Source of the DNA: Peribolospora baueri
Taxonomy: Eukaryota > Basidiomycota > Peribolosporomycetes > Peribolosporales > Peribolosporaceae
Direction of reading: 5' to 3'
Assembly (NCBI GenBank): GCA_029717555.1
Contig: JAMDHS010000109.1
Span: 1-63,551, forward strand
Length of the DNA stretch: 63,551 nucleotides
The translations under genes were made by a program, and so were the position numbers. Below are positions 34,336 through 44,800 of this stretch, in pieces. Each line of letters starts with the position of its first letter. Positions within the stretch are counted from its first letter, which is position 1. The notes beneath the pieces are model-generated. The model was not told the DNA's origin and did no database searches. It saw only the letters and a program-made list of their open reading frames with translations.

Positions 34336-35667
34336 ATGAGCCCTTCGCCCGTCTTTTGTTGGTATTGGCGAGAGGTAAGAGCCCCCGACTTCGAGATCAC
34401 CCTGAAGCAGAAGGACCCCAAGAACCCCGTTCTCACCCATGAGAGCCCCTCGGAGCTAAAACGACTCGTCGAGGGCGCCCTTAAGACACACCACACCCTA
34501 CCCCCTTCCTCCACTGACGCCAAAGTCCGCGCCGTCAGTCGACACGCTTCTAAGGACATCCTGATCATCTTTGAATCCGCTGAGTCTGTTTCCTTTTTGA
34601 GGGAGCGCAACGGCTGGGTGGCAAAGCTGGACGGGGGTCTCCTTATCACACGTCCGACCTTCCCGATCATGATACACGCGGTCCCCCTCAGCTTTGACCC
34701 GGAGAAGGATTTGGGAGAGCTCGCGGACTCCAATGCACCCATCTTCAGGGTTGATGAGGCTAGCACAATAGAGCGCGCTGTCTGGGCCAAAAAGAACTCC
34801 CTCAATGACCCCACGAAGTCCCGCTCCTCTCTCATTGTCTACCTCTCATCTCCCGACACCGCTAACCGCGCTATCGACCGCGGCGTCGTCTACCAGAACC
34901 ATCTCCTGCGGTGTGAGAAGGCTCTCCGTCCCCCCCGCCAATGCTACAACTGCCAGCGCATGGGGCATACGTCTGACCGGTGCACGGCACCGCCTACATG
35001 CTCTCGGTGTGCTGGGTCCCACGAGACCAAGAAGTGCCCTTGCCCTAATGACCCCCCCTGCACCACACCCCGGGAGTGCACCCACTACTCACAGAGATGC
35101 GCTCTCTGCAAGTCAGTGGAGCACGACAGCTCTCACGATGACTGCCCCTTCAAAATCCGAGCCAAGACGCACCAGACTCTACTGAAGGGCCCCGGCGACC
35201 TCTACCTGGTCCCCCCCTCTCGCCGTTCTGAATGAACAGGTCGCTCCATCTCCCTTCGCTGCGCTCACCCACCCCCTCTCCGATTCCCTCCCCACAACCT
35301 ACTTCTCCCTCCCCCGCCACCACAGGGCCCCCACCCCCACTCCCTCCCCCTCCTCGCCGAACATCTACATCTCCTGCAATACAACCTCCACCACGACCGG
35401 GCATCCACCCACTCCCTACTCAATTCGTCATTCTCCGAACTGCTCGACCTCTTACTCGTCACCGAACCGTACCTACTCCCCAACTCATCCACCTCGCCAC
35501 CCTCCCACCCCTGTTGGCGCCCCTTCCTCCCCACTCCCCCTCCTCGCACACCACCCAACGCACGCGTTCGATCGGTAATCTTCGCCTCCCATAATCTCTC
35601 ACCCAACCAGGTCACCCCCCTCCCTACCCACTCCCTCGACATCTCTGCAATCCGCCTCTCCATCCCT
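34336..35667 (+). mobile_element. LINE (non-LTR retrotransposon) 5' fragment: ORF1 plus start of ORF2
   Basis: ORF1 (34336-35235, 299 residues) is gag-like: a central region with a FPIMIHAVPLSFDPEKDL block, then three cysteine knuckles, CYNCQRMGHTSDRC, CSRCAGSHETKKC and CALCKSVEHDSSHDDC. About 100 nt later a second frame (from about 35320) shows the beginning of an endonuclease (exonuclease-endonuclease-phosphatase fold): LLQYNLHHDRASTHSLLN, DLLLVTEPYLLP, SVIFASHNLSP. This order fits Tad1-like fungal LINEs. The match stops near 35667, before most of the endonuclease and all of the reverse transcriptase, so the copy is 3'-truncated, which is not the usual 5' truncation of dead LINEs. It lies directly beside the split CFEM gene. 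Confidence 0.7.
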
Positions 35668-36030
35668 GACTTGCTGAAAGGTCTCAGGGACCTCGGTGCA
35701 CACACACGCAGACAACAGACTAGCGACCAATCTGTGGGCTGTCTGAAGGATGCGAATAGGTGTGACTTGAGGGGAGGAGAGCAAGAGTGGGCAAAGCGTT
35801 GCCAGCTCATCGCTCTCTGCGCGCGCAAGTCTGCGCACGCACCCCTCGTCACACGACCGCCCGCTCGCATAAGGCGAGCGGCAAACTACGTACATGTCCC
35901 CGGTGTCTCGCCCAAGTCCCCTCTCACTGACCCCGGATCCTAACACCCTCCCCCTCTAGGCCGGCTGCCGGCCGACCTAAGAACTCATAGCCTCGTCCGT
36001 GGGCGCAACGAGGACCTCCGAAAGGGGAGG
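35668..36030. other. Unassigned repeat-region DNA between LINE and Ty3/Gypsy remnants
   Basis: About 360 bp. An open plus-strand frame runs through it as a continuation of the LINE ORF2 frame but loses family resemblance. It includes a GGCCGGCTGCCGGCC near-palindrome at 35959-35973. I cannot assign it. Confidence 0.3.
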
Positions 36031-37400
36031 GAAAATTTGCCTCGGCCCAGAAGGGTCGGCCGAGGGGAACCCGGGATTAGTGACGGGAGAAGGTCAGTGA
36101 CCCTCTTTGCGCCGAGGCAGTTGCTTCGGCGTGGCAACACCCATAAGCTCCAGATAGCGATCCAGAGCCTCAGTGTCGTCTACTCCCGAGAGTGGCTCGG
36201 GTGTAACACCTCCTACAGTCCATTGGACGAAGAGGAACAACGAGTTGCCGCGCCACTCATGGCCGACAATCTTGTCGATGAACCATTCCTGGTCCGACAT
36301 TTTCACGAGATCCTGGGTCATCTTGGATTCAGGAAAACATTGGCAGCTATCTGCACTCAAGTGTGCTGGCCGTTAATTTACGCAGATGTCTCTGCGTTCT
36401 GCAAGTCATGCGCGACTTGTGCGATGATTAAATCATCGACTCAAGCCCCGCTTGGGCTTGCTCATCCTCTCCCGGTACCGAGGGTACCTTGGGAGGTCAT
36501 TGCCATGGACTTTGTGGGACCCTTCCCACCGTCACATGGATTCGATTACCTCTGGGTGATCGTCGACAAGCTGACCAGCATGGTCCGGCTTGTTCCAACT
36601 ACCACCCGGGTCACAGCGAAGGAGCTTGCTAAGCTCTTCCTGGACCAGGTGTGGAAGTTTCACGGACTTCCGAACGCGATCATCAGTGACCGCGACTCGA
36701 AGTTCGTCTCCAGGTTCTGGAGAGAGCTCCGTCGACTCTTGGGCACGCAGCTGCTCATGTCGACGGCCTACCATCCCCAGACGGATGGCTCCTCGGAACG
36801 GGCGATTCGCACCGTTTCGAGTATCCTCCGAGCGTTCGTGAGCTCGGATCAGACCGACTGGTCTGACAAGCTCCCGCAAGTGGAGTTTGCCATCAATTCG
36901 ACGGTCTCTGCAACCACTGGTTGCACGCCGTTTGAATTGAACTACGGGTACACCCCATCTTCCCTCCGCCTCGTCGCGACGGAGGTCTCGTTCCCTGGTG
37001 TCCGCAAGTTTGCGGAACAGGCCAGGCTAAACTTGATGAGAGCGCATGACGCTATCATCGAGTCTCGAACGCGCTCTACAGCGCGTACTAACTCCTCTCG
37101 ACGGGAGGAGAAGACTCCGTTCAAGGAGGGAGACCTAGTCTACCTCTCGACGGAGAACCTGGCCCTGCCGAAAGGGAGAGCCAGGAAACTTTCTCCCAAG
37201 TTCATTGGGCCCTTCCGGATCACGGAAGCACGACCGGAGTCGTCCAACTACACGTTGGCACTGCCTCCGGACTTGGGGAGGATTCACCCCAAGTTTCACT
37301 CATCTGTGCGAAGTCGTAAGCCTTGCGCGAGTCCCGCGCAGGGAATTTCTCATCATCGTTCGGCACGTAGGGCCGAAGCAACGCCGAGGGATTCATTTTT
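36030..37400 (+). mobile_element. Ty3/Gypsy LTR-retrotransposon fossil (integrase region, chromodomain-like piece)
   Basis: Fossil of the Ty3/Gypsy (chromovirus-like) family. On the plus strand, about 36290-37330, an integrase region is recognisable: HH-CC zinc-binding module, catalytic core with the retroviral integrase fold signature, and a GPF-type C-terminal module. A chromodomain-like piece (WFIDKIVGHEWRGNSLFLF) reads on the minus strand at about 36097-36300, so parts of at least two copies or a rearranged copy meet here. No protease, reverse transcriptase or RNase H region and no pair of LTRs is seen in the window. It is broken. The integrase stretch is fairly well kept, suggesting moderate rather than great age. 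Confidence 0.85.
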
Positions 37401-38019
37401 GCTGTTCTTCAAACGCCCTTATTATAAAATGTTTTATGTTGTATTGGAACGATTAACTGCCGCCCATACTGCTCAAGGACGCCTTACCTACAGGGACTGC
37501 CCAGTGAGCAGTGGCTCCTCGTCGGTTGTGGCTGCGCCAGAGAGACGGCTTGCAAACGACCGGACTCACAATCAAAAGGACACCGGCAAGTCATGTAGTT
37601 CAAAACTGCTTCACGCGGGGGAAGACTGTCCGTACCCCAGCCCTTCTCGAAATGGTGATAGGTACACCGCTGCGCGAGTACCATCGTACTCCCAGTGCCG
37701 CTGACCTGAAGCCATCTCAAGACGCCCATCGTCGTGCACGCCGGGACAGGAGGCGGGCGTTAGGCCTCTCTATCAAACGCACATAGATTTATAAATAATA
37801 CATCAACTATACTAAGTGTATTATTTGGCCATTGGCCGCAGTCAGAAGAGATAAATAGGGTTAGGGTCAGACACGGCGATTCTGTACAAGACCTTCACAG
37901 GACGACTGCGGAAGTGCTTCCGACTCGCCAGATCTTCCACGGACCCTCTCATTGTCGCTCAAGGCAGCGCGCAAGGCACCAATCCATCAAGGCAACTTCT
38001 CAAGCCAACCCAAAAGAAA
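37400..38019. other. Intergenic DNA between Ty3/Gypsy fossil and uS5 gene
   Basis: About 620 bp. The left part may still be repeat-derived. An AT-rich patch lies at 37784-37830. The right part, from about 37840, should be the uS5 promoter and 5' UTR and contains a telobox. No gene seen. Confidence 0.4.
37856..37867 (+). promoter_or_regulatory. Telobox TAGGGTTAGGGT upstream of ribosomal protein gene
   Basis: Two telomere-type units about 155 bp upstream of the split start codon of the uS5 gene. Telobox motifs before ribosomal protein genes are known in fungi as sites for Tbf1-type factors; use here is inferred from position. Confidence 0.6.
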
Positions 38020-39389
38020 ATGTGGGTTCTTGATTATGTTGGGCGGATTCGCCAGAGTGTGGTGATTTGGTTGATCTGACGGACGGTACTATCGCCGCTC
38101 CACTCGGCTTTGCGTTCGCTCTCGCTCAGGTCTGAGGCTCCTCGTGGTCGCGGTGGTTTCGGTAGGGGCAGGGGTGGCAGGGGCGGCCGAAGGGGCCCCC
38201 GCCGCGGCGGTCGCAGGGATGAGGAGAAGGAGTGGGTTCCCGTGACGAAGCTCGGCAGGCTGGTCAAGTGAGTGTAGTCGTCAGATGGCATGCCCAAGTC
38301 GCGATGGATGGACGAGGAGGGCTGAGCAACGGCTAGAGGCTGAACGAAGTCGTCTCTCTGGTAAACAACGACGCGCTCACGCTACAGGGACGGCAAGATC
38401 AAGTCTATTGAGGAGATCTACCTCTTCTCCATGCCCGTCAAGGAGTACCAGATCATCGACTTCCTCCTGCCCAAGCTCAAGGACGAGGTTATGAAGATCA
38501 TGCCCGTCCAGAAGCAGACCCGCGCCGGTCAGCGCACCCGCTTCAAGGCCTTCGTCGCCATCGGTGACTTCAACGGTCACCTTGGCTTCGGCGTCAAGTG
38601 CGCCAAGGAGGTCGCTACTGCCATCCGCGGCGCCATCGTTCTCGCCAAGCTCTCCATCATCCCCGTTCGTCGCGGTTACTGGGGTAACGCTCTCGGTGAA
38701 CCGCACACCATCCCCATGAAGGTGTCCGGCAAGACCGCCTCCGTCATGTGCCGTCTCATCCCCGCTCCCCGTGGTACTGGCCTCGTTGCCGCTCCCGCGT
38801 CCAAGCGCATGCTTCAGCTTGCCGGTGTTCAGGACTGCTACACCCAGTCTGCTGGTCAAACGTGAGTCTTGTTCAGCTGAGCGTCAGCTGCTGTTGGGCT
38901 TTGAAGGATTTCATTCCTGACGGCCCTTTCTTCCTTCAATTCAAATTTTCGGGTGCCGACAGCGCGACTATGGGCAACTTCGTGAGCAGTCTTGTGATTT
39001 ATGGCATCCGCGATACAGAGCTGACTTTTTCGTCTTTACGAATATTTTCCCGCTGGAACGACGTCTTGCGATCTACAGTTGAAAGGTGAGCATGCTGTCG
39101 CTGTCTTCGTTAGCATGATCAATCCTCGATCGGCTGTACTGACTGTTATCCCTTTTTGCTCCTCGTCGCAATAATAGCCACCTTCGAGGCAGTGTCCAAG
39201 ACGTACGCCTTCCTGACTCCCAACCTCTGGCGCGAGATCGCTCCTCCTCCGGTGAGTGCTAGAAGTCGTGTTGTTCTAGGCGTTTCCTATGTGCTCATGA
39301 CATCCGTGCATCCCTCATGATCCCTGCAGGCGCCCTACGACGAGTTTTCGACCCATCTTGCTCAGGCGGGCAAGAAGGCCGTCTACTGA
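38020..39389 (+). CDS. RPS2: 40S ribosomal protein uS5 (S2)
   Basis: Exons 38020-38021, 38130-38267, 38388-38861, 38963-38981, 39079-39085, 39178-39251, 39330-39389; 257 residues, the normal size. uS5 sits at the mRNA entry channel of the small subunit and aids decoding fidelity. N-terminal RGG-rich tail ([15 protein letters not shown]), then [33 protein letters not shown], the S5 signature region [20 protein letters not shown] and [40 protein letters not shown], and [18 protein letters not shown]. The first intron interrupts the initiator codon (AT|G), and exon 5 is just TTGAAAG, needed to write NFLKATFEA. Both are inferred, but no other choice keeps frame and family sequence. Codon use is strongly biased, as for a highly expressed gene. 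Confidence 0.93.
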
Positions 39390-39497
39390 GCTGCTCTCGG
39401 TTCCATATAGGCTTCCTCTCGTCATGTCACACTAGCCATTTTCTAAATGCATTCGCTTCAGATCCCATCCGATCGGATCCGTTCGTCTCGCATCCTC

Positions 39498-40345
39498 TCA
39501 AGGCCAGCCTACAAGCTTGAGCCAGGCCCCCAACTTGTCCACGCACTGATCCTCTTCCTCATTAATCAGGAAATGTCCCGTCTCGTCGTCCGATGGCGTG
39601 ACTCTGGAACGCCTTGGGATCTCTCACGAAGTCCGCCCACACGCGGTCGACGTCGAAGCGGCGCCGGAGGTGGGCGGAAGAGAGGATAAGCGTGGGGCAC
39701 ACGATGGGTGGCTCGGCGGGGCGGAGGTGAGGAGCGATTGAGGAGGACAGGTCATCGTGCAAGTCGACCGTGGCGCCAGCCCGATACTGGAAACGATCAT
39801 GGGTAGAGTAAGGCGTGTCTGAAAGAAAATGGCGAAGCGCTTTATGCGCAGAAAGAGAGCAGGACCAGCGCTCACGTCTTCACATGCGCCTTGAATGCAC
39901 TAGGGCGCATCGATATAAGGTCGCGAGGCGTCTTGGATGGCCTGTTCGAAGTCGACCTTGCGCTCCATCTTCCACCTCGCCCCAGCCCACGACTGGATGG
40001 TGAAAAGCAATGTGCCCTCTCAGGCTTGCCTTGAATGAGCATTTCGGCTGCTGGGCTGGCGAGGAAAATCCAGTGGTAGCTCTTCATCATCTCGCCCCAT
40101 CACCCCCCTCCCATCGAGCCTGTCGCCCGGACCGCTCTCCTTGGCGACGCCGTCCATGGCCGCCCAGACGTAGCTGCCCGGCACAATGTCTAGGAACACC
40201 ACGCCAGCGACGCGCTCGGGGAAGGCGACAGCGAGGTTATAGGCCAAGCGACCGCCGCGATCGTGTCCCAGCGCGATGAACGGGAGCCGAGGCCGAGGGC
40301 AGAGATGAGGTCGACAACGTCCTTTGCCACCGCGCGCACGAGTAC
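39498..40345 (-). pseudogene. Haloacid/fluoroacetate-dehalogenase-like alpha/beta hydrolase pseudogene
   Basis: Minus-strand remnant of an alpha/beta hydrolase. Family pieces: VAKDVVDLISALGLG, then LGHDRGGRLAYNLAVAFPER (the HDRGGR motif carries the nucleophilic Asp of haloacetate dehalogenases), VFLDIVPGSYVW, SYHWIFLASPAAEMLIQGKP, the helix VDFEQAIQDASRPYID, IQGACED, YRAGATVDLHDD, LRRRFDVDRVWADF and DDETGHFLINEEEDQCVDKL. The reading frame breaks near 40275 and near 39598, and a stop lies at 39900-39902 before IQGACED. The N-terminal part upstream of about 40345 is missing and is replaced by a different gene fragment on the other strand. One intron-like boundary (acceptor before YRAGATV) remains. 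Looks recently inactivated because the motifs are well kept. Confidence 0.75.
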
Positions 40346-40784
40346 CGCAAGTACAAGCTCCGGGACAGCGTGAAAAGGCTGTGGCTCTATGAGGTCAAGC
40401 CTGTCTCCGCCATTACGTGCGTTTTTCCTTCGGTCGATGATCGAGACCTAGTGCCTCATCCTCTGTCGAGAGTCTCGCTGGCAGCCATCCTGCCAGCTTG
40501 CGACGATCTGACGACTCTTCGTCCACCACAACCTGATAAACAGCCACGTTATCGAGGTTGGCCCTGCAAGACGACCGGGAGAAGTGCGCGACCCGAGCGG
40601 AATAGGGAACGACGACTTCGATGCGGGACGTAAGTTATCCAAGTACGGCTATCCCGTGTTAGGCATGTATCGACTCGATCGGCCCCTCGACTTGCGCGTG
40701 CTCAAGGAGTGGCTCGGCGTCGCGCCGCCGCAGGCGTTCATGTACGTGCCGAGTGAACTGTGCGAAGGCGTGAAGGTGTTTTGA
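40336..40784 (+). pseudogene. PUA/ASCH-like domain protein fragment
   Basis: Two plus-strand pieces, 40336-40416 and 40544-40784, joined by a good intron (GTGCGT...AACAG), encode HEYRKYKLRDSVKRLWLYEV, KPVSAITHVIEVGPARRPGE, GNDDFDAG, YGYPVLGMYRLDRPLDLRVL and APPQAFMYVPSELCEGVK. This resembles fungal proteins with a PUA-like (ASCH/EVE-related) RNA-binding fold, but the assignment is tentative. No start codon or N-terminus precedes it: upstream DNA belongs to the antisense hydrolase remnant. It therefore looks like a 5'-truncated piece dropped into, or exposed by, a rearrangement. Confidence 0.45.
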
Positions 40785-41844
40785 TTCGATGGGGCCACGG
40801 TCGGCCATGAACTGCATCATCTCTCTCGTGCACCGATGACTCTTCTGATACCCCTTTGGAACGCCCAATGCAGCGTTGTCAGGGGCCGTGTCCACCAGGT
40901 CGAGCTGTACGACCACCTCGAGGCCGGGCCTCTTGTGGAGAAAGGCCCAAGCAAGATGGAAGGCGAGCGCAAAGCAAATAATCGTCCCAGCGTGTGGCGA
41001 GCTGTTCTGCTGAGCGCCGATGTGGAGCATCGATTTTCTCGACTCGTGTGAGTCATTTGTCTCGGAGAGAGACGCAGGAGCCACGCGAGTGTCTGGAGGG
41101 ATAAACCGACGAGGAGGAGCGAGTCGATGAAGTCGCGCTTCCATACGTAGCCTCCCAAGCCCAGGGGGTTATGGACGGCATAGTCGTGTTAAAGAAGTGG
41201 CATTTTGCTGGTGTCAGGGCGCGCGCTTTAACAAGGCATTTCGGTAGCACTGTTATTCGCAGCTGAGACCGGTTCCCTCATACTCCGGTTACGAAAGTCG
41301 GCAAGCCTCGTAGATGCAAAGAAGCAGGTGTTGCCTTCGAGAAGCAAATTGCGCATCGACCTGGACCTGCGATGAAGATCGGGAATGGCTGAAGGAGTGC
41401 ACACACCTGTGAGAAGAGTGGTCGAAGAAGGAGGAAGCTCGGACTGTCTATAAGTGCCCCGAGCTCGCACTGCAAAACATCTTTATGAACACCCAGACCC
41501 AGTTGATGGGGATAGAGAGTCGGACTGAGCCGTCCTTCCCGCGCACCGGCCACGCGACCCGCCGCGCAAGAAAGTAAACGCCCGTGATACGCACGTGATA
41601 TTTAAACTGCGGCGATCCTGCTTACATGGCCCTTCGATCGCGCGTGCCATCTCCGAGCTGGATCCGCGTCTCGCTGTCTTCGAGCTCGTCGTTCGTGTCA
41701 AATCCGTCCCTGGCCGGGATCAAGGCAAATAGGCACCGTCGGCCGTCGTTGACCCTTCTTTCTCTCTCCACCGCTCGACCTCATCTCGACAGTTCTCTGG
41801 CATCGCACAGAGAGCGCTCTAGGTCAAGCGAGAACTGATCCATC
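40785..41844. other. Degenerate intergenic region with unassigned minus-strand coding-like pieces
   Basis: About 1 kb before the PhoD gene. Minus-strand translation shows short plausible pieces, e.g. HNPLGLGGYVWKRDFIDSLL and LLVGLSLQTLAWLLRL near 41085-41185 and LDLVDTAPDNAALGVPKGYQ near 40847-40905, but no continuous or spliceable gene that I can name. The right end is the promoter of the PhoD gene. Confidence 0.3.
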
Positions 41845-44800
41845 GTGGCCAAGAAGAAGAACAAGGGTGACCAGAAGCGCGAACGCTCCTCCGCCCCCGG
41901 CCTTCACGCGTCCCCCTCGCCATCGCCGTCGCTGGGCCCCGCGGAAGTGGACCTTCAAATCGGCGTTGGCATCGACCCGACCCTGTCGCCGGCCTCTGTC
42001 AGCCCGCTACCCGCTATGCCATCCGAGCCAGTGCCTCCACCCAGGGAGGTGCTCGACCTCCCCGTGCCCATGCTCACCGCGATTCGCTTCACCGACGTCG
42101 CCCAAGCCGTCGTCAGCGTCGTGTATCGCATTTTGGTTTATCTTTTCTTGAGATGGGTGAGTGAGCGCGCACGGCCCTTGTATTCTATTTACGGACATGT
42201 TTCCTGCCCCGTGGTTTTATGCGCCGCGTCGAGACGACCTGCTGACGTCGTCTTCGTTCGACCTTTGGCGATGACAACATATGCAGATTCCCGGTCGCTT
42301 CGGCCCCAAGCTCATCATCCCCCTCTACATCCTCTTCCTCGTCTTGTCACTCTACCACGACCAACTACTCCTCTCTTGGACAGCACGCGTAGTTGCCGCC
42401 GCTGGTCTTGACACCAACCGATCGGCGGACCCGATCGTGAAGGAGCTGGCTGAGCGCGTCGAGGTCGTGGCCGGTACGTTGGAGGGTAAGGAGGTGGATG
42501 TGGCGGTCGAAAAGGAGGTAATCGGTATAGAAAAGGAGGATGAAGGCATTGCAAAGGCGGAGAAGCCGAGCTACGCTGCCGTGGCCAAGGCCGGCACCTC
42601 GGAAGATCTCTCTGCCGAGAAGCCCAAGAACGGGGAGGAAATCGTCATTTCCAAGGAACTCGCCGTCGTCTCTCCCGCTCCGCCTCCTCCGGCTCCCGTC
42701 GCTCGCCCGCCGGGTCTGTTCTCAGGACTTCTGGGTCTACCCACCCTGTCTCGCCCGTTCAACATGTTCGTCCTGCTCTTGCACAGCCTTATCTTCCTCG
42801 TTTTCCTCGACTCCCTCCTCTCTCCTGTCTTGCCCTTCACCGCTCCCGGAGGCTATACCACGTCGACCAGCACGCTCACCTTTGCCAGGACTGGTGGCAT
42901 GGGTCCTCACTGGGCGCGCATTCACGTACGCTACCCTTTCTTCGAGACCGCTCTGATCGACCAAGAGGACGTGGAGGACATGCGCATCGCCGAGGACATC
43001 GAGGCCGAGATCAGCGGACGCGACAGGGAGCTCGGCGAGCGGCGCCGGGAGGGCGTGAAAGTGGTGTATAGGGAGAGGAACAAGGCGAGCGCCAAGTGGG
43101 AGCTCGGCAAAAGCAAGCATGATCAGGTGGCTTGGGTCAGTCCGGAAACCGACTGGACGGGCTCGGTGAGGTTGGATGGACTGGAGCCGGCTACGGAGTA
43201 CGAGTACCGACTCGCGTTCCTCAACAACACCTTCGCTCCGTATCCCGTCACATCGCTCACCTTCGTCACCTTCCCGGACCCTCGCGGTTTCACGATCCTT
43301 CCTTCGAGAGAAAAAGCCGTGCCCTACGGCCCTTTGCCGAACCCGAACCCTGTTGACGATCCGGCGCACTTCAGTTTCGTCGCCACGAGCTGCACCAAGC
43401 CCGACTTCCCCTACCCTTGGATCCCCAGCTGGGTGCCTCTATTCGGCAAGGGCTCAGCGGGGAGGAACGTGTTGCATGGCGCAGCTCTCATGGCCGAGAA
43501 GCTCATCGAAGGGATCGGGAAGGAGACGGACGGAGGGAAAAGAAGAGGAAGCGCGGTCCGGTTTTTGTTGTTCCTTGGGTGAGTAGGTGGAGGTCTCTAA
43601 ACTTAACGATTGATTCGATTAGCCTTCCCAGGAGCATGCGCTAAGTGTGCGCTCTATTTCTCTTTCACAGCGACTTCATCTACGCGGATGTGCCCTTCTT
43701 CGCCGGACCGTCGCTCGAAGCCTATCGCCGACTGTACCGCAACATGTTCGCCAGTCTGAGTTTCCGAAGGATTTATGAGCGGATACGTGAGCAGAGGAGC
43801 TAGGGGGCCACTTTCTTGGATTGTTTCGTTTCGACTGGCTGTGAGATTAAGTTTTCTCCGACTTCTACTCCGTACAGCCGTCCTGTCCATCTACGACGAT
43901 CACGAGATCAGCAACAACTACGCCGGCCTCGGCAACGACACGTCCCACGCAGAGTTCCGGCCCGCTGAGCGAGCTTGGAAGGAGTATCTCGGCCAGGCGA
44001 ACCCGGAGCCTTTGCGGGAGAACGCGAATTACTACACTTTCCGGTGAGCGTCGGCGTCTCACTCCGTCGACGAGATGGATCTCTGTAGTGCTCACGTCCA
44101 CTTACCACTCGCTCGGACCCACAGCTACGGCGACACAGCGTTCTTCGTGTGGGATACGCGCCGCTACCGCTCCAGCGCCTCCGCTCCAGATGACTCGTCC
44201 AAGTCGATGCTGGGCCAAGAACAGAAGGAAGATTTCCTGCGGTGGCTCGGGGCCGTGAACTCCACCGCCACGTTCAAGTTCATCGTGTCTTCCATACCTT
44301 TCACTTCGATGTGGAAGGGCCCTGACGGACACAAGGACACTTGGGCCGCGTACATGACGGAGAGGAATGAGCTGATGGACGTGATGCAATACGTGCCCAA
44401 CGTCATCGTCCTGTCGGGTGATCGGCACGAGTTCGCCGCGACCTCATTGAGGGACACGGGTGAGTTTCTCTCTGCTCGTTGTGGGCGCCGTCATCCTCAC
44501 TCACCTCTGACCGGGCGACAAAAATTTTCCCCGTCCTTTGTCGTTCGCAGTCCTCGAATTCTCTACGTCGCCACTCAACCAGTTCTACGTGCCCGTCAGG
44601 ACCATGAGCGAGAATAACTCTCTGGGGTACGAAGGAGAGGAGAAGGTGCTTAAGGTGAGACTGGATCGGCGACGCGATGTCCGGTGCACGTACGTTCAGA
44701 GAGACGGATTGCCCGTGCTTATCAACCGTGCCACGATTCCCGCAGTATTTGCCCGACGGGAATGTCAAATGGACGACTTTCGAAGTCGACACACGCGACC

